Assembly: GCA_963555835.3 (NCBI GenBank)
Contig: CAUVWZ020000002.1
Span: 1,240,001 to 1,304,000, forward strand
DNA length: 64,000 bases
DNA from: JAPUME01 sp027294185
GTDB lineage: Bacteria > Acidobacteriota > Terriglobia > UBA7540 > JAPUME01
Direction: 5' to 3'
Of the stretch, positions 1 through 8,528 are shown piece by piece. The notes beneath the pieces are model-generated. The model had not been told where the DNA came from. It saw nothing but the letters and a program-made list of their open reading frames with translations, and did not search any database. The position numbers were made by a program, and so were the translations under genes. Position 1 is the stretch's first letter; every line of letters begins with the position of its first letter.

Positions 1-104
1 TTCCAGTTCTCTGCTTCAGACGTTGTTGGATTATCCTCCAATTTGCCCTCCCCATGCCAGCCCCGCTTCCTAATTCCGGCCCTGTCGGGCGGCGAGGAAT
101 AAAA

Positions 105-132
105 TTGTGCACCCGAGGCAAATGCGTATAAT
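105..132 (+). promoter_or_regulatory. sigma70-like promoter, probably leaderless
   Basis: A TATAAT -10 box lies at 127-132 and a TTGTGC -35-like box at 105-110, with a 16-nt spacer. The ATG of the next gene is at 141, only eight bases after the -10. Transcription would therefore start at or within a base or two of the start codon, giving a leaderless mRNA. No Shine-Dalgarno sequence is visible. The start site is inferred. Confidence 0.5.
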
Positions 133-140
133 CTCGCCCC

Positions 141-1253
141 ATGTCCACAACCCCAGACCCGGCCCTCCCCGGCCAGCGCCTTTCCGGGCCGATCAAGGGG
201 AGAGTTTTCTCCATTGACGCCTTTCGCGGCTTCACCATGGTCTGCCTGATTGCCGGGGGATTTGGTTTTTCTCACCTCACCTCGATTCCGGCGGCCCAGG
301 CCTTCGCCCAACAATTCACCCACGTCGAATGGGAAGAGATGCGCGCCTGGGACCTGGTGCAACCCTTTTTCATGTTCGTGGTGGGGTTGGCGATGCCGTT
401 TTCTTTTTCGCGGCGGTGGGATGCGGGGGAAAGCTGGACGACCAGCCTGCGCCACGTTCTACGCCGCTCGGGAATGCTGCTCTTCCTGGCCTCTTTCCAG
501 GCCACGCTCAATTCCGGAAGGCCGTCTCTGAGCTTCATCAACGTGCTCGCGCAGATTGCCTTCACCTATTTCGTCGCATTTCTGGTGCTGCGAAAGAGCT
601 GGAAGGTGCAGGCTGGAACGGCCTTAGGGATGCTGGTCGCGCACTGGCTGCTGTTTCAATTCGTCGGCGCGCCGGGCGTTACCGGCCCCTGGATGAGAGA
701 CGCGAACATCGGCACCTACCTCGATCAAATGATCCTGGGGAAAAACTGGTCCGGAGCCTACGTCACCATCAACTGCGTCTCTTCGGCGGCGAATACCATC
801 TTCGGCGTGATGGTGGGCAAGCTGATGATGAGCGCGCTGCCCTCGGCGCGGAAAGTTCTGGTTCTGGCCGCGACGGGTGTGGGAGGCATTCTGCTCGGAT
901 TGGCGCTGAGTCCGGCCATCCCCTTGGTAAAGAGAATCTGGACCCCCTCGTTCACCTTCTACTGCGCAGGCTTCACGCTGCTTGCATTCCTGCTCTTCTA
1001 TTGGGTCTGCGACATCCAATTCATGCGCCGCTGGGCGAAGGTCTTTATCATCGTCGGCGCGAATTCCATCTTCATCTACATGCTCGATCAGATCCTCGGC
1101 GGATGGATGGACCAGAAAGCCCTCGCCTTGACCGGCTGGGCCTTCGCCGACGGAAGCGCCTGGGGTGGGTTCGTGAACGCCTGGGTGGTTCTCCTCTTCA
1201 ACATCTACGTCTGTTATTGGCTCTACCGGCGAAAGATCTTCATCCGCATCTAA
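141..1253 (+). CDS. COG4299/DUF5009 membrane acyltransferase (HGSNAT/NagX-like)
   Basis: Polytopic membrane protein of 370 aa with about ten hydrophobic segments. The N-terminal motif SIDAFRGFTM (about residues 24-33) is the hallmark of the COG4299/DUF5009 family, which is related to heparan-alpha-glucosaminide N-acetyltransferase and bacterial NagX. Members are thought to acetylate sugars across the inner membrane using acetyl-CoA; the substrate here is unknown. Length fits the family. The ATG at 141 sits just after a TATAAT box, so translation is probably leaderless. The gene stands alone; the next gene is convergent. Confidence 0.85.
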   Translation: MSTTPDPALPGQRLSGPIKGRVFSIDAFRGFTMVCLIAGGFGFSHLTSIPAAQAFAQQFTHVEWEEMRAWDLVQPFFMFVVGLAMPFSFSRRWDAGESWTTSLRHVLRRSGMLLFLASFQATLNSGRPSLSFINVLAQIAFTYFVAFLVLRKSWKVQAGTALGMLVAHWLLFQFVGAPGVTGPWMRDANIGTYLDQMILGKNWSGAYVTINCVSSAANTIFGVMVGKLMMSALPSARKVLVLAATGVGGILLGLALSPAIPLVKRIWTPSFTFYCAGFTLLAFLLFYWVCDIQFMRRWAKVFIIVGANSIFIYMLDQILGGWMDQKALALTGWAFADGSAWGGFVNAWVVLLFNIYVCYWLYRRKIFIRI

Positions 1254-1395
1254 AGAAAGCGAACAGCAACCTCAGAGCACGGCCCGCAGCCCGAAGGTTC
1301 TTAAAAAGGGGGCGTGTCCAGTGAAGGAGGAATTACTCCCATCATCGTTCCGACCCCTGGAGGGTCTGGACCGCAGGGCGGCTTCTGTCGGGCGG

Positions 1396-1466
1396 CCAGG
1401 CGTGCCAGCATTCCCTTCACCGCACACATCCCGGCACGCCAGGATGTATGCGCCACCCGCCCAATC
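1396..1466 (+). repeat. 71-bp dispersed repeat, copy 1
   Basis: It matches 3401-3471 in the same orientation with about five differences over 71 bp. It contains an imperfect hairpin, CATCCCGG / CCAGGATG. It lies in the 307-bp gap (1254-1560) between two convergent genes. No protein gene is visible in that gap. Confidence 0.75.
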
Positions 1467-1560
1467 CCGAAACTCCTTCATCCACGAACCACATACTGAA
1501 CCGAGTCAGATTTCAACGGACGGGCAGAGGCAGGGTCTCACCGGCAGGTGCGGGGGGACG

Positions 1561-2829
1561 TTATCGTTCGAGCAGCGGGGCGCGGTCAATCACCTTCCCA
1601 CCCAGAATGACGGCATGAACACGGGTAACATTCGAGATGTCTTCCAGCGGGTCGGCATCGAGTATGGTGATGTCGGCGAGCTTCCCCGGCGCGAGGACCC
1701 CACGGTCGCTTAACCTCAACGCTTCTGCCCCGCCACGCGTCGCGGCCTGAAGAACATCCGAGGGCGACATGCCCGCCTCGACATGCGCTTCGAGCTCGCG
1801 TTGCAATGCATACCCCGGCGCGGCGTTCTCGACGGTTCCGTGCGAGCCGATGCTTACCGACCCGCCGGCCTGGTGGTAGCGAAGCGTAAAGGCGCCCATG
1901 TTGCGCACCGCTTTCCATTTTTCCTCGTTGCCCGGCCTGCCTCGCGGCGGCTCAAAGATGGCGAGGGTGGCATCGAGGTTGACGTTATGTTCCAGCATCA
2001 GGCGGATGAGAGCATCGGCCTTCTCCCCTTCGGGGTCAATCTTGGCCCAGACACGATAGCGGCCCGGACGGCGGGCGTTGTTGTCGAGCAGCACTTCCTG
2101 ACGGTAAGCCTCGGCTTCGCGCGGCGAGAGCAGCGCCTGACCCACGGAGGTGACATGCTCGACCCCGTCCAGCCCGACGCGAATGGCGTCACGAGGATCG
2201 ACGATTTCCAGGTGCGCGTGGACGGGAATGTTTCTTTGATCGGCCTCTTCGATCACAGCTTTCATCAGGCCCAGAGGCAGGCGGAAATAGACCTTTAATG
2301 ACGTGGCCCCCTGGTCAATCCAACTGTTGGTGACACGGCGCGCATCCATTTCATCAAGCAGCACCGCGACATCATCCGGATAGGCCGGATGCGTTCCGTC
2401 GAGCTGCGGGCCCGAGTAGAGCAGCCGGGGCGTGGGGAGTCCCCGGGCGCGTGTATCGGCCAGCCACTTCTTGTTGTCGTCAATCCAGCCGCCCATCTCC
2501 CGGAGCGTCGTAGCCCCGTTGGCCAGGAACATAAGGGGCAGGCGGGGAGACCGGAGGGGCGTGTAGTGGAAATGGAGATCGACGTAACCGGGCTGAATGA
2601 ATTTCCCGCGAGCGTCCAGTCGCCGCGCACCGGCAGGGATTTGCACCTCACTGGCCGGACCCACCTTTTCGATTTTGTCGCCGTGAACCAGGATGACCGC
2701 ATCGCGATGAACGGCTCCCGTGCCGTCGAAAACGGTTCCACCCTCGATTGCCAGCCATTCGTCCTGTGCGGCGGCGGGAAACACAAGCCAGGTAAGCAGT
2801 ATTGCCAGAACCAGCCGGGATGTACGCAT
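1561..2829 (-). CDS. secreted amidohydrolase family protein
   Basis: A 422-aa metal-dependent amidohydrolase (imidazolonepropionase/prolidase-like branch) with an N-terminal signal peptide ending near VFPAAAQ. The metal-binding HxH is HFH at about residues 86-88. A SLKVYF segment may hold the carboxylated lysine, and VHAHLE and GVEHVT supply further metal ligands. The C-terminus has the usual GKLADITILD amidohydrolase strand. The start at 2829 was chosen over the upstream ATG at 2862 because AGGAGG lies four bases before it and it places the signal peptide at the N-terminus. Substrate unknown. Confidence 0.85.
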   Translation of the reverse strand: MRTSRLVLAILLTWLVFPAAAQDEWLAIEGGTVFDGTGAVHRDAVILVHGDKIEKVGPASEVQIPAGARRLDARGKFIQPGYVDLHFHYTPLRSPRLPLMFLANGATTLREMGGWIDDNKKWLADTRARGLPTPRLLYSGPQLDGTHPAYPDDVAVLLDEMDARRVTNSWIDQGATSLKVYFRLPLGLMKAVIEEADQRNIPVHAHLEIVDPRDAIRVGLDGVEHVTSVGQALLSPREAEAYRQEVLLDNNARRPGRYRVWAKIDPEGEKADALIRLMLEHNVNLDATLAIFEPPRGRPGNEEKWKAVRNMGAFTLRYHQAGGSVSIGSHGTVENAAPGYALQRELEAHVEAGMSPSDVLQAATRGGAEALRLSDRGVLAPGKLADITILDADPLEDISNVTRVHAVILGGKVIDRAPLLER

Positions 2830-3400
2830 GAGTCCTCCTGGACCAGGGTGTTGTCGATTCATGATTAGGAAAAATGTAAGGAGGGATTATTCTAGGCCGC
2901 GCCCCCGACCGAGTCAACGAGCGCTGGGGGTAATCAATAGCGCCCACTGTTTCTACCCCACCCGCGCTGTGGGCCTCAACTGAGATAAAACCGGATGGTT
3001 GGGGGGCACTCTTAGGGTTTGAGTTTCCGGTTAGGGCGTTTCCCGGCCAAGTGAAACTCATAGACAGAAGTGTGGGCGCCGCGATACCTCAAATACACTA
3101 CACTCCTCTGGATCGTAAAACATACTCGTCTGTGCCTATGATTCCACCGCAGGAAAAGTCGATCAGCACGCGGCAGTGGTGAGTTAGTGCCGGTGGCAAA
3201 TTCCTTCAAGCCCGGCCCCACCGAGTTGGGCTTGGGAGCCAGCCCCTGCAATAAACCATAGCGCCAACTCCAAACCTGGGTCCAATTGGAGTCCATGTCC
3301 TGTCGAATACCGTACACTATCGTGATGCAAGGTGCAGTACGGACCAGGACGAATCACGAACATAGCATTCCGGTACCAGAGGTCGGGCATTCGAATCGCC
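2830..3400. other. intergenic region, no gene seen
   Basis: About 570 bp between the divergently placed amidohydrolase and cytochrome genes. Reading frames here are short, without recognisable domains or good ribosome sites. It ends in the second copy of the 71-bp repeat. A promoter for the minus-strand amidohydrolase should lie near 2850-2900, but I could not pick a convincing one. Confidence 0.5.
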
Positions 3401-3471
3401 CCAGGCGTGCCGGCTTTCCCTTCACCGCACACATCCCGGCACACCGGGATGTATGCGCCACCCGCGCAATC
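3401..3471 (+). repeat. 71-bp dispersed repeat, copy 2
   Basis: Second copy of the element at 1396-1466. The hairpin is perfect here: CATCCCGG, CACA loop, CCGGGATG, extendable to about 13 bp with one mismatch. It ends directly against the ATG at 3472, so it may form the 5' leader of the cytochrome gene. A looser relative of the core (GGGATGTGTGCGGT and GGGATGTATG) is seen at about 32187-32245. Confidence 0.75.
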
Positions 3472-4047
3472 ATGGAGAACCTCGCCTCCCGGGGCGTGGG
3501 CCGGATCTCGAAGGCCGAGGATCTCAAGCTCGCCCCAGGCGTGCCGAAGTCCCTGGCGGCCCATCGGCTCAACGGAGCCAAGCTGCCCTCCGTCCTTTCA
3601 GTGATCGGCCTTGGGCTTTTTTGGCTGCTGGTGGGATGCGGGGTTCGCCGCGAGCAAGCAGTTCGTATGCCAGCTTCCGAGCCCGGCAAAGCCCAGTTCG
3701 AGAGCTACTGTGCGGCCTGCCACGACTACGATGGACAGGGGATCGGTCAAGCTCCGCCTTTAGAGGCCTCTTCCTGGGTGATGGGACCGGAAAAGCGTCT
3801 CACCAGGATCGCGCTGCACGGCGTCCGAGGGACCATCAGGGTAGGTGGCAAGACCTACAATCGGGAGATGCCGGGATTCGGACAGATCCTCTCGGACGCG
3901 GAAGTCGCTTCCCTGCTGTCCTATGTTCGCAGGCGCTTCGGGGGGACGAGCGAACCGATTACGCCGGGCGCGGTGAGCCAGGTCCGTGCCGCGAGCCAAA
4001 ACCGAACGGACTACTGGACAGTTGAGGAGCTGCTTGAAGAGCCGTAA
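3472..4047 (+). CDS. c-type cytochrome, probable lipoprotein
   Basis: Monohaem cytochrome c. The haem-binding CAACH is at about residues 80-84 and a probable axial Met lies in EMPGFG further on. A hydrophobic stretch ends in LLVGC (Cys about residue 56), a lipobox suggesting membrane anchoring. The start is uncertain. ATG 3472 follows the repeat directly; in-frame GTG codons at 3541 and 3601 would give a more normal lipoprotein signal length. None has a good ribosome site. The frame stays open upstream to 3286, but that part is encoded by the repeat. Electron-transfer partner unknown. Confidence 0.75.
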   Translation: MENLASRGVGRISKAEDLKLAPGVPKSLAAHRLNGAKLPSVLSVIGLGLFWLLVGCGVRREQAVRMPASEPGKAQFESYCAACHDYDGQGIGQAPPLEASSWVMGPEKRLTRIALHGVRGTIRVGGKTYNREMPGFGQILSDAEVASLLSYVRRRFGGTSEPITPGAVSQVRAASQNRTDYWTVEELLEEP

Positions 4048-4080
4048 GGGGCGGGATATTCTCGAACCGCATGAGCAGCG

Positions 4081-5157
4081 TTATTTACGGCCCAGTCCGA
4101 ACTCATTCCCCATTTGCACAACTTTGCCGTCGCGGAAATGAACCTCGATAAACTTTGAGCTGCTCACCGGCGTGCCGTTTTCATCCTTCAAGGTGGCGAC
4201 AAGATTCTTTGTTTTCACGTCAAAGACGTCGGGCGTATGAGACCATGCGTAGCGACCGTCCAGGCTGAAAGTAACCCATCCATGGCCGCCCTGGGACAAC
4301 TCGACGTGGCCCTTCGGTTCCGGAGGCATTTTCGTGGCGTCGAAGATAAACAGCTTCCGGCCCTTCTGATCGCTGATCCACAATTCTGTTTCATCAGGAG
4401 TGAGCCCCGCCCCGTGCGTCCGATGGGGAATCGGTTGATCCCCCGCGAAGACGCGGTGCAGAACTTTTCCCGTTTCCAGGTTGACGACATCAAAGCCGAC
4501 GTGATTGCCGAGACACACGTATCCGATCCGATTTCGGCTGTCCAGGGTGTAAGGAAACACTCCGCGTTCGCCCACATCCTTGATCTGCCGGATCATGCGG
4601 TCCGTGCTCGTATCGAAGATCGTCAACATCGTTCTCGTCCCGAGATACACGCGCCGCCCATCAAGACTCACGATGCTGTTGTGGGCTTGAGGCCCTACGG
4701 GGATGCGTTTGATGAGCTCGCCGTTTTCTGCGTTGACGACCAGAAAACCGCTGTCTTCCCCGGAATACCACCATCCGGTAGGAACATAGATCTTCTTGCC
4801 ATCTATGGTGATCGACGACCGATCACAACCCCCGGGTAAAGTCTTATCCCAGACGATCTTTTCCGTCTCCAGATCGAAGGCTCCCAACCGACGATTGGTT
4901 GTGGAGTAATAGACGCGATGTGTTTGGGCGTTCCCGGTGAAACCCCGAAGCCCTTCCTTGAAGATGGGGATATCAATGCGCCGGACAAACTTATGCCCGT
5001 TATCGATGTCAAAAATCAGAATACCGGTGCCCGAACGGCCTGGCTCCTGAGCTCCGTCGGGCGTGCTCATGTAGAGATAACGTTTTGTCTGAGACTCGCC
5101 CAGGGCGAGGTTCGTGATCGAAAGGGAAATCGCAAAGAATGAGATCAGGTAACGCAT
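4081..5157 (-). CDS. YVTN/YncE-like beta-propeller protein, secreted
   Basis: A 358-aa protein with a signal peptide (cleavage near LALGESQ) followed by repeated strands of the YVTN/YncE seven-bladed propeller type, for example GTGILIFDIDNG, GFLVVNAENG and VGFDVVNLETG. Such propellers bind ligands or partner proteins in the periplasm. In Acidobacteria-like genomes they often accompany quinoprotein and cytochrome systems, which fits the convergent cytochrome c gene 33 bp away. No catalytic motif is evident. Confidence 0.8.
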   Translation of the reverse strand: MRYLISFFAISLSITNLALGESQTKRYLYMSTPDGAQEPGRSGTGILIFDIDNGHKFVRRIDIPIFKEGLRGFTGNAQTHRVYYSTTNRRLGAFDLETEKIVWDKTLPGGCDRSSITIDGKKIYVPTGWWYSGEDSGFLVVNAENGELIKRIPVGPQAHNSIVSLDGRRVYLGTRTMLTIFDTSTDRMIRQIKDVGERGVFPYTLDSRNRIGYVCLGNHVGFDVVNLETGKVLHRVFAGDQPIPHRTHGAGLTPDETELWISDQKGRKLFIFDATKMPPEPKGHVELSQGGHGWVTFSLDGRYAWSHTPDVFDVKTKNLVATLKDENGTPVSSSKFIEVHFRDGKVVQMGNEFGLGRK

Positions 5158-5171
5158 GGGGGAATCTTACC

Positions 5172-5462
5172 GTCTGGAATCTCCAGGGTCAAGCGCCTGT
5201 ACTCGTCCAGTAGATTAGTGACACTCTGCCTCGTTCTCCTTGCGGGGGGATTGTTTCGGATGAGGAACTGAAAATGAGTAAGGGTGGCCAAGAGCCCGGT
5301 GAGGGCGGACCGCGTTGTAGATGCGTTCCGGAGCCTCGAGATCGCGATGGAGTGTCGGGAGGCGGGACGAGTCGGGGATGACCTCAAGGAATTCCTCGGT
5401 CCGGGTAGGCTGATTGCGTTCGACCCGGCGATTGAGTAATGAGCCGACCAGCAGGCCAAGCT
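5172..5462 (-). pseudogene. degraded integrase-core transposase (IS481/IS3-like), C-terminal remnant
   Basis: Reading the minus strand from 5462 gives an rve-type integrase C-terminus: RRVERNQPTRTEEFLEV, then ERIYNAVRPHRALGHPY, the hallmark YN..RPHQALGY block. The frame runs into a stop after AECH. The family ending VTNLLDEYRRL continues in another frame, so there is at least one frameshift. The N-terminal two thirds including the first catalytic Asp are missing. It is an old insertion scar between the propeller gene and nadE. Confidence 0.7.
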
Positions 5463-5624
5463 AAAGCAGGTCTCGAGAAAAGGCCTTCACGGAATCTTTA
5501 TGGAAGGACGGCGCCACGAGGGCCTGGAAGGATTGCATGAAATAAGGATTGAACGCCGGATTAAATCTCATAAACCTGGCACAAAATAAGGCTTCGTCGC
5601 TTGCACAACTAATGATGTTGATGA

Positions 5625-5688
5625 AATGAATTGTTGAATGGATGAATGGATGAATTGATGAATTGATAAAACGATGAATCGAAGCGTC
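5625..5688. repeat. short AT-rich tandem repeat (GATGAATG-like units)
   Basis: Imperfect 8-bp units (gaatggat, gaattgat) are repeated about six times. They lie in the gap between the transposase remnant and nadE. An open frame through it encodes low-complexity IH/FI repeats and is not considered a gene. Confidence 0.6.
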
Positions 5689-5772
5689 AGGTCCAGGTTT
5701 GGAAGTGGGCAGCCATCCCCCCCCCTCAGGGTCCAAACCCACCCCTCCGCACTCTCGACCCTGAGTACTTAT

Positions 5773-7413
5773 CTATTCAAAAAACTTCTGGGCGATGGGG
5801 TAACGCCGGCCAATTCCGAAGGCTTTCGTCGTTACCCTCAGGCCCGGCGGAGCCTGCTGGCGTTTGTATTCGGCGCGGTTCAGTTGATGAACCGTTTTCT
5901 GAACCAGGTCAGCCTCAAGTCGGTACTTTTCCGTAATCTCACGGGCGGTAAGATTTTCCTCGATATAGGCGCGGACAATGGTGTCCAACACATCATAGGC
6001 AGGCAGCGAATCCTGGTCGGTCTGGCCGGCTCGAAGCTCGGCGGAGGGAGCCTTTTCGATGCTGGCACGGGGAATCAACTCTTTCGCGCGGTTGATGTGC
6101 CGGGCCATCTCATACACCATTGTCTTGGGTACATCTGAGATGACCGTCAACCCTCCTGCCATGTCGCCGTAAAGCGTGCAGTAACCGGCTGCGAGTTCGG
6201 ACTTATTTCCCGTGCTCAGAAGCAGCGCTCCGAACTTATTCGATAGCGCCATCAAGATGTTCCCGCGAATACGGGCCTGAATGTTTTCCTCCGTAACGTC
6301 TCGGGGCAGGTCGCCGAAAACGGGATCCAGCGCTTTGATGTAGCCCTCAAAAAGAGGGGTGATGGGAACTGCATGAAGCTTGATTCCCAGATTTCTCGCC
6401 AGCGCCTCTGCATCCCGTCGACTTCCCGTGGAAGAGTAGGGACCCGGCATGCTGACACCAAGAACGTTTCCAGGCCCCAGCGCCTCAGCCGCAATCGCTG
6501 CGACCACCGAGGAGTCAATCCCGCCGCTCAGTCCCACGATTCCCTTCTTGAACCCGCACTTCGTTACGTAATCCCGCGTGCCCAGCACCAGCGCTTGATA
6601 AATGGCTTCCATTTCCGAGGCCGGAGGCGAGTGAATCTCTTCGGCAGCGCATTCCGAGTCGAAGACCACCAGGTCCTCGGCAAAGGAGCGAGCGCGGGCG
6701 CGAACCCTGCCCTCGGCGTCAAGAGCCATGCTCGAGCCGTCAAAAACCAGGCTGTCGTTTCCGCCCACCTGATTGACGTAGACCACCGGCAGCCGGTGCG
6801 TCGTGGCAATCTTCCGCAGCATCTCTTCACGCAGGCCGATCTTCTCGCCTGCAAAGGGGGAAGCGGCGATATTGACCAACAAATTCGCCCCCTTCTCCAC
6901 GGCTTCCTCCACCGGGTCACGAATGTAGAGCCGCTTCTCCCAGAAATTCTTGTCGTTCCAGATGTCTTCACAAATTGTAATTGCTACATTGTAATGGTCC
7001 GTCCGGTGGACGGCGCACGATCGGCCCGGTTCGAAGTACCGACCCTCGTCAAAAACATCATAGGTGGGAAGAAGAATCTTGGAGTAATCGAGCCGGACCT
7101 TCCCCCCTTTGAGCAGCGCCGCCGCATCGGCCGCGGGCTTCCCCTCGCGGACCCCCGAGGGGCGCACGTAGCCCAGAAGCACGGTGATGTCGGGAAGCTC
7201 TTTTGCCAGCCGCCCAACTTCCGCTTCGGCGCGTTCAAGAAAAGCGGGTTTCTCCAACAGGTCTCGCGGCGGGTAACCGCAAATGGTGAGCTCCGGAAAG
7301 ACGACCCAGTCGGCTCCGCGCTCGGCAGCCCGGCGGCTGTAGTCGATAACCTTCCGGGCGTTGCCCGCAAAATCACCGACCGTCGTATTGATCTGTGCGA
7401 GAGCTATCTTCAT
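5773..7413 (-). CDS. nadE: glutamine-dependent NAD+ synthetase
   Basis: Amidates nicotinic acid adenine dinucleotide to NAD+ with ATP, taking ammonia from glutamine; last step of NAD synthesis in the cytosol. The N-terminal nitrilase-type glutaminase (about 1-265) carries the triad Glu41 (FPELTICGYPPRD), Lys112 (SKILLPTYD) and Cys148 (ITICEDIWND). The C-terminal synthetase has the P-loop SGGIDSS (296-302) and STGNKSELA. Length 546 aa matches two-domain bacterial NadE. Neighbours are not functionally related. Confidence 0.97.
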   Translation of the reverse strand: MKIALAQINTTVGDFAGNARKVIDYSRRAAERGADWVVFPELTICGYPPRDLLEKPAFLERAEAEVGRLAKELPDITVLLGYVRPSGVREGKPAADAAALLKGGKVRLDYSKILLPTYDVFDEGRYFEPGRSCAVHRTDHYNVAITICEDIWNDKNFWEKRLYIRDPVEEAVEKGANLLVNIAASPFAGEKIGLREEMLRKIATTHRLPVVYVNQVGGNDSLVFDGSSMALDAEGRVRARARSFAEDLVVFDSECAAEEIHSPPASEMEAIYQALVLGTRDYVTKCGFKKGIVGLSGGIDSSVVAAIAAEALGPGNVLGVSMPGPYSSTGSRRDAEALARNLGIKLHAVPITPLFEGYIKALDPVFGDLPRDVTEENIQARIRGNILMALSNKFGALLLSTGNKSELAAGYCTLYGDMAGGLTVISDVPKTMVYEMARHINRAKELIPRASIEKAPSAELRAGQTDQDSLPAYDVLDTIVRAYIEENLTAREITEKYRLEADLVQKTVHQLNRAEYKRQQAPPGLRVTTKAFGIGRRYPIAQKFFE

Positions 7414-7582
7414 CGGGAGTCGGGCTAAGCCCTGATCCCAAGATTACCACCTCACGCGGGAGCACGAAAGCGCCAACGATCCGGAAAGGAACCAATGCCG
7501 CTCCCGAAGACAGACCGGGACCCTTCGCAGGGCCTCGGTGCAAATCTTGTAGAGAGATCGAACCGCAGGAAGTGGAGGGTTC

Positions 7583-8263
7583 CTACCGGAGGCGGAAGAT
7601 CAGACCCAGGTTGAATTGAATCTGATTTCGGTAAGGAAGCTGGCCAAAAAACTGCCCGAGGGGAGTCCCGCCGATATTCAGGACATCTTCCGGATTCAAA
7701 TTGCCGGTGCCGCTGAAGGTGAGGATGTCCCTCGCGTCGATGCGGAAGCCGATATGCTTCCAGGGATAGATTTTAAATCCCATAGCCAGGTTGAAGCTCG
7801 GCAGCGTGTAGGCAGGAAGCCGCGCGGAATCGGCCCCGGCCAGCTCGACCACGGAGATGTCGCGCCCGCCGGTCCGGGTGAATCCCACGCCGGGGGAAAT
7901 ATAAAAGGTCACTCGCTTGCGTTGAACCAGGTGGAATGACGAATTAACCGCACCAAAGTGCCAGTTGCCGGTCCGAACCGCAGCCAGACCGGTTCCCGTG
8001 TCGGCCACCAGAAGGCTCTTCTGATCGCTGAAGGCATAGTTCAGGTCAAAGTTGAGGAAACGTGTAAAGCCCAGCCCGAAGCGAGCTCCATAGGCCCCTT
8101 TGCCGATGGAATTGAACGCTGCCCCGACGTTATCACTTAACAAACCGCCTGAATAGACCTCAATCTCAGCGCGCAGAGGACTGCCCTTGCCATTCGCGTA
8201 AAGGGAGCCTGTAGCAAGGCCCCATACCACCATAGTAAATAGAAGGTTCCGACCTCGTATCAT
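7583..8263 (-). CDS. outer membrane beta-barrel protein
   Basis: About 226 aa with a signal peptide (cleavage near SLYANG) and alternating amphipathic strands ending in FNLGLIFRL, whose terminal aromatic/hydrophobic strand is typical of an outer-membrane barrel recognised by BamA. It resembles OmpA/OmpW-like eight-strand barrels of unknown cargo. Start 8263 was preferred over 8290 because AGAGG lies about eight bases upstream and the signal peptide then begins MIRGRN. No enzymatic motif is seen. Confidence 0.75.
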   Translation of the reverse strand: MIRGRNLLFTMVVWGLATGSLYANGKGSPLRAEIEVYSGGLLSDNVGAAFNSIGKGAYGARFGLGFTRFLNFDLNYAFSDQKSLLVADTGTGLAAVRTGNWHFGAVNSSFHLVQRKRVTFYISPGVGFTRTGGRDISVVELAGADSARLPAYTLPSFNLAMGFKIYPWKHIGFRIDARDILTFSGTGNLNPEDVLNIGGTPLGQFFGQLPYRNQIQFNLGLIFRLR

Positions 8264-8528
8264 TTCGCCACCTCTCCGGAAGGCATTCATTCTACCCCGA
8301 ACCCTCTATCGGCGAAAGCCTTGAAAGCATTAGGCTCACGAGGAGCTTGAAGCCTCCGGAAGCTTAGGAAAAAATAATTCGCCGGGTGCCAGGAAAATTT
8401 GGAACAGAAACCGTAGGAATGGGATAATCGGTCGCGGTTTATCCTTCCGGGACCGCAGGGTTCGCCCGCCGGAACCAAAGGGGGACTCCAATGCACGGAA
8501 ACGCACACGGAAGGCCGAAGAGGTCCAA

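Noticed and set aside
329..1324. 331-codon plus-strand frame overlapping the acyltransferase
   Set aside because: Out-of-frame shadow; its translation is Arg/Ala-rich without domains, whereas the overlapping frame encodes a clear membrane protein.
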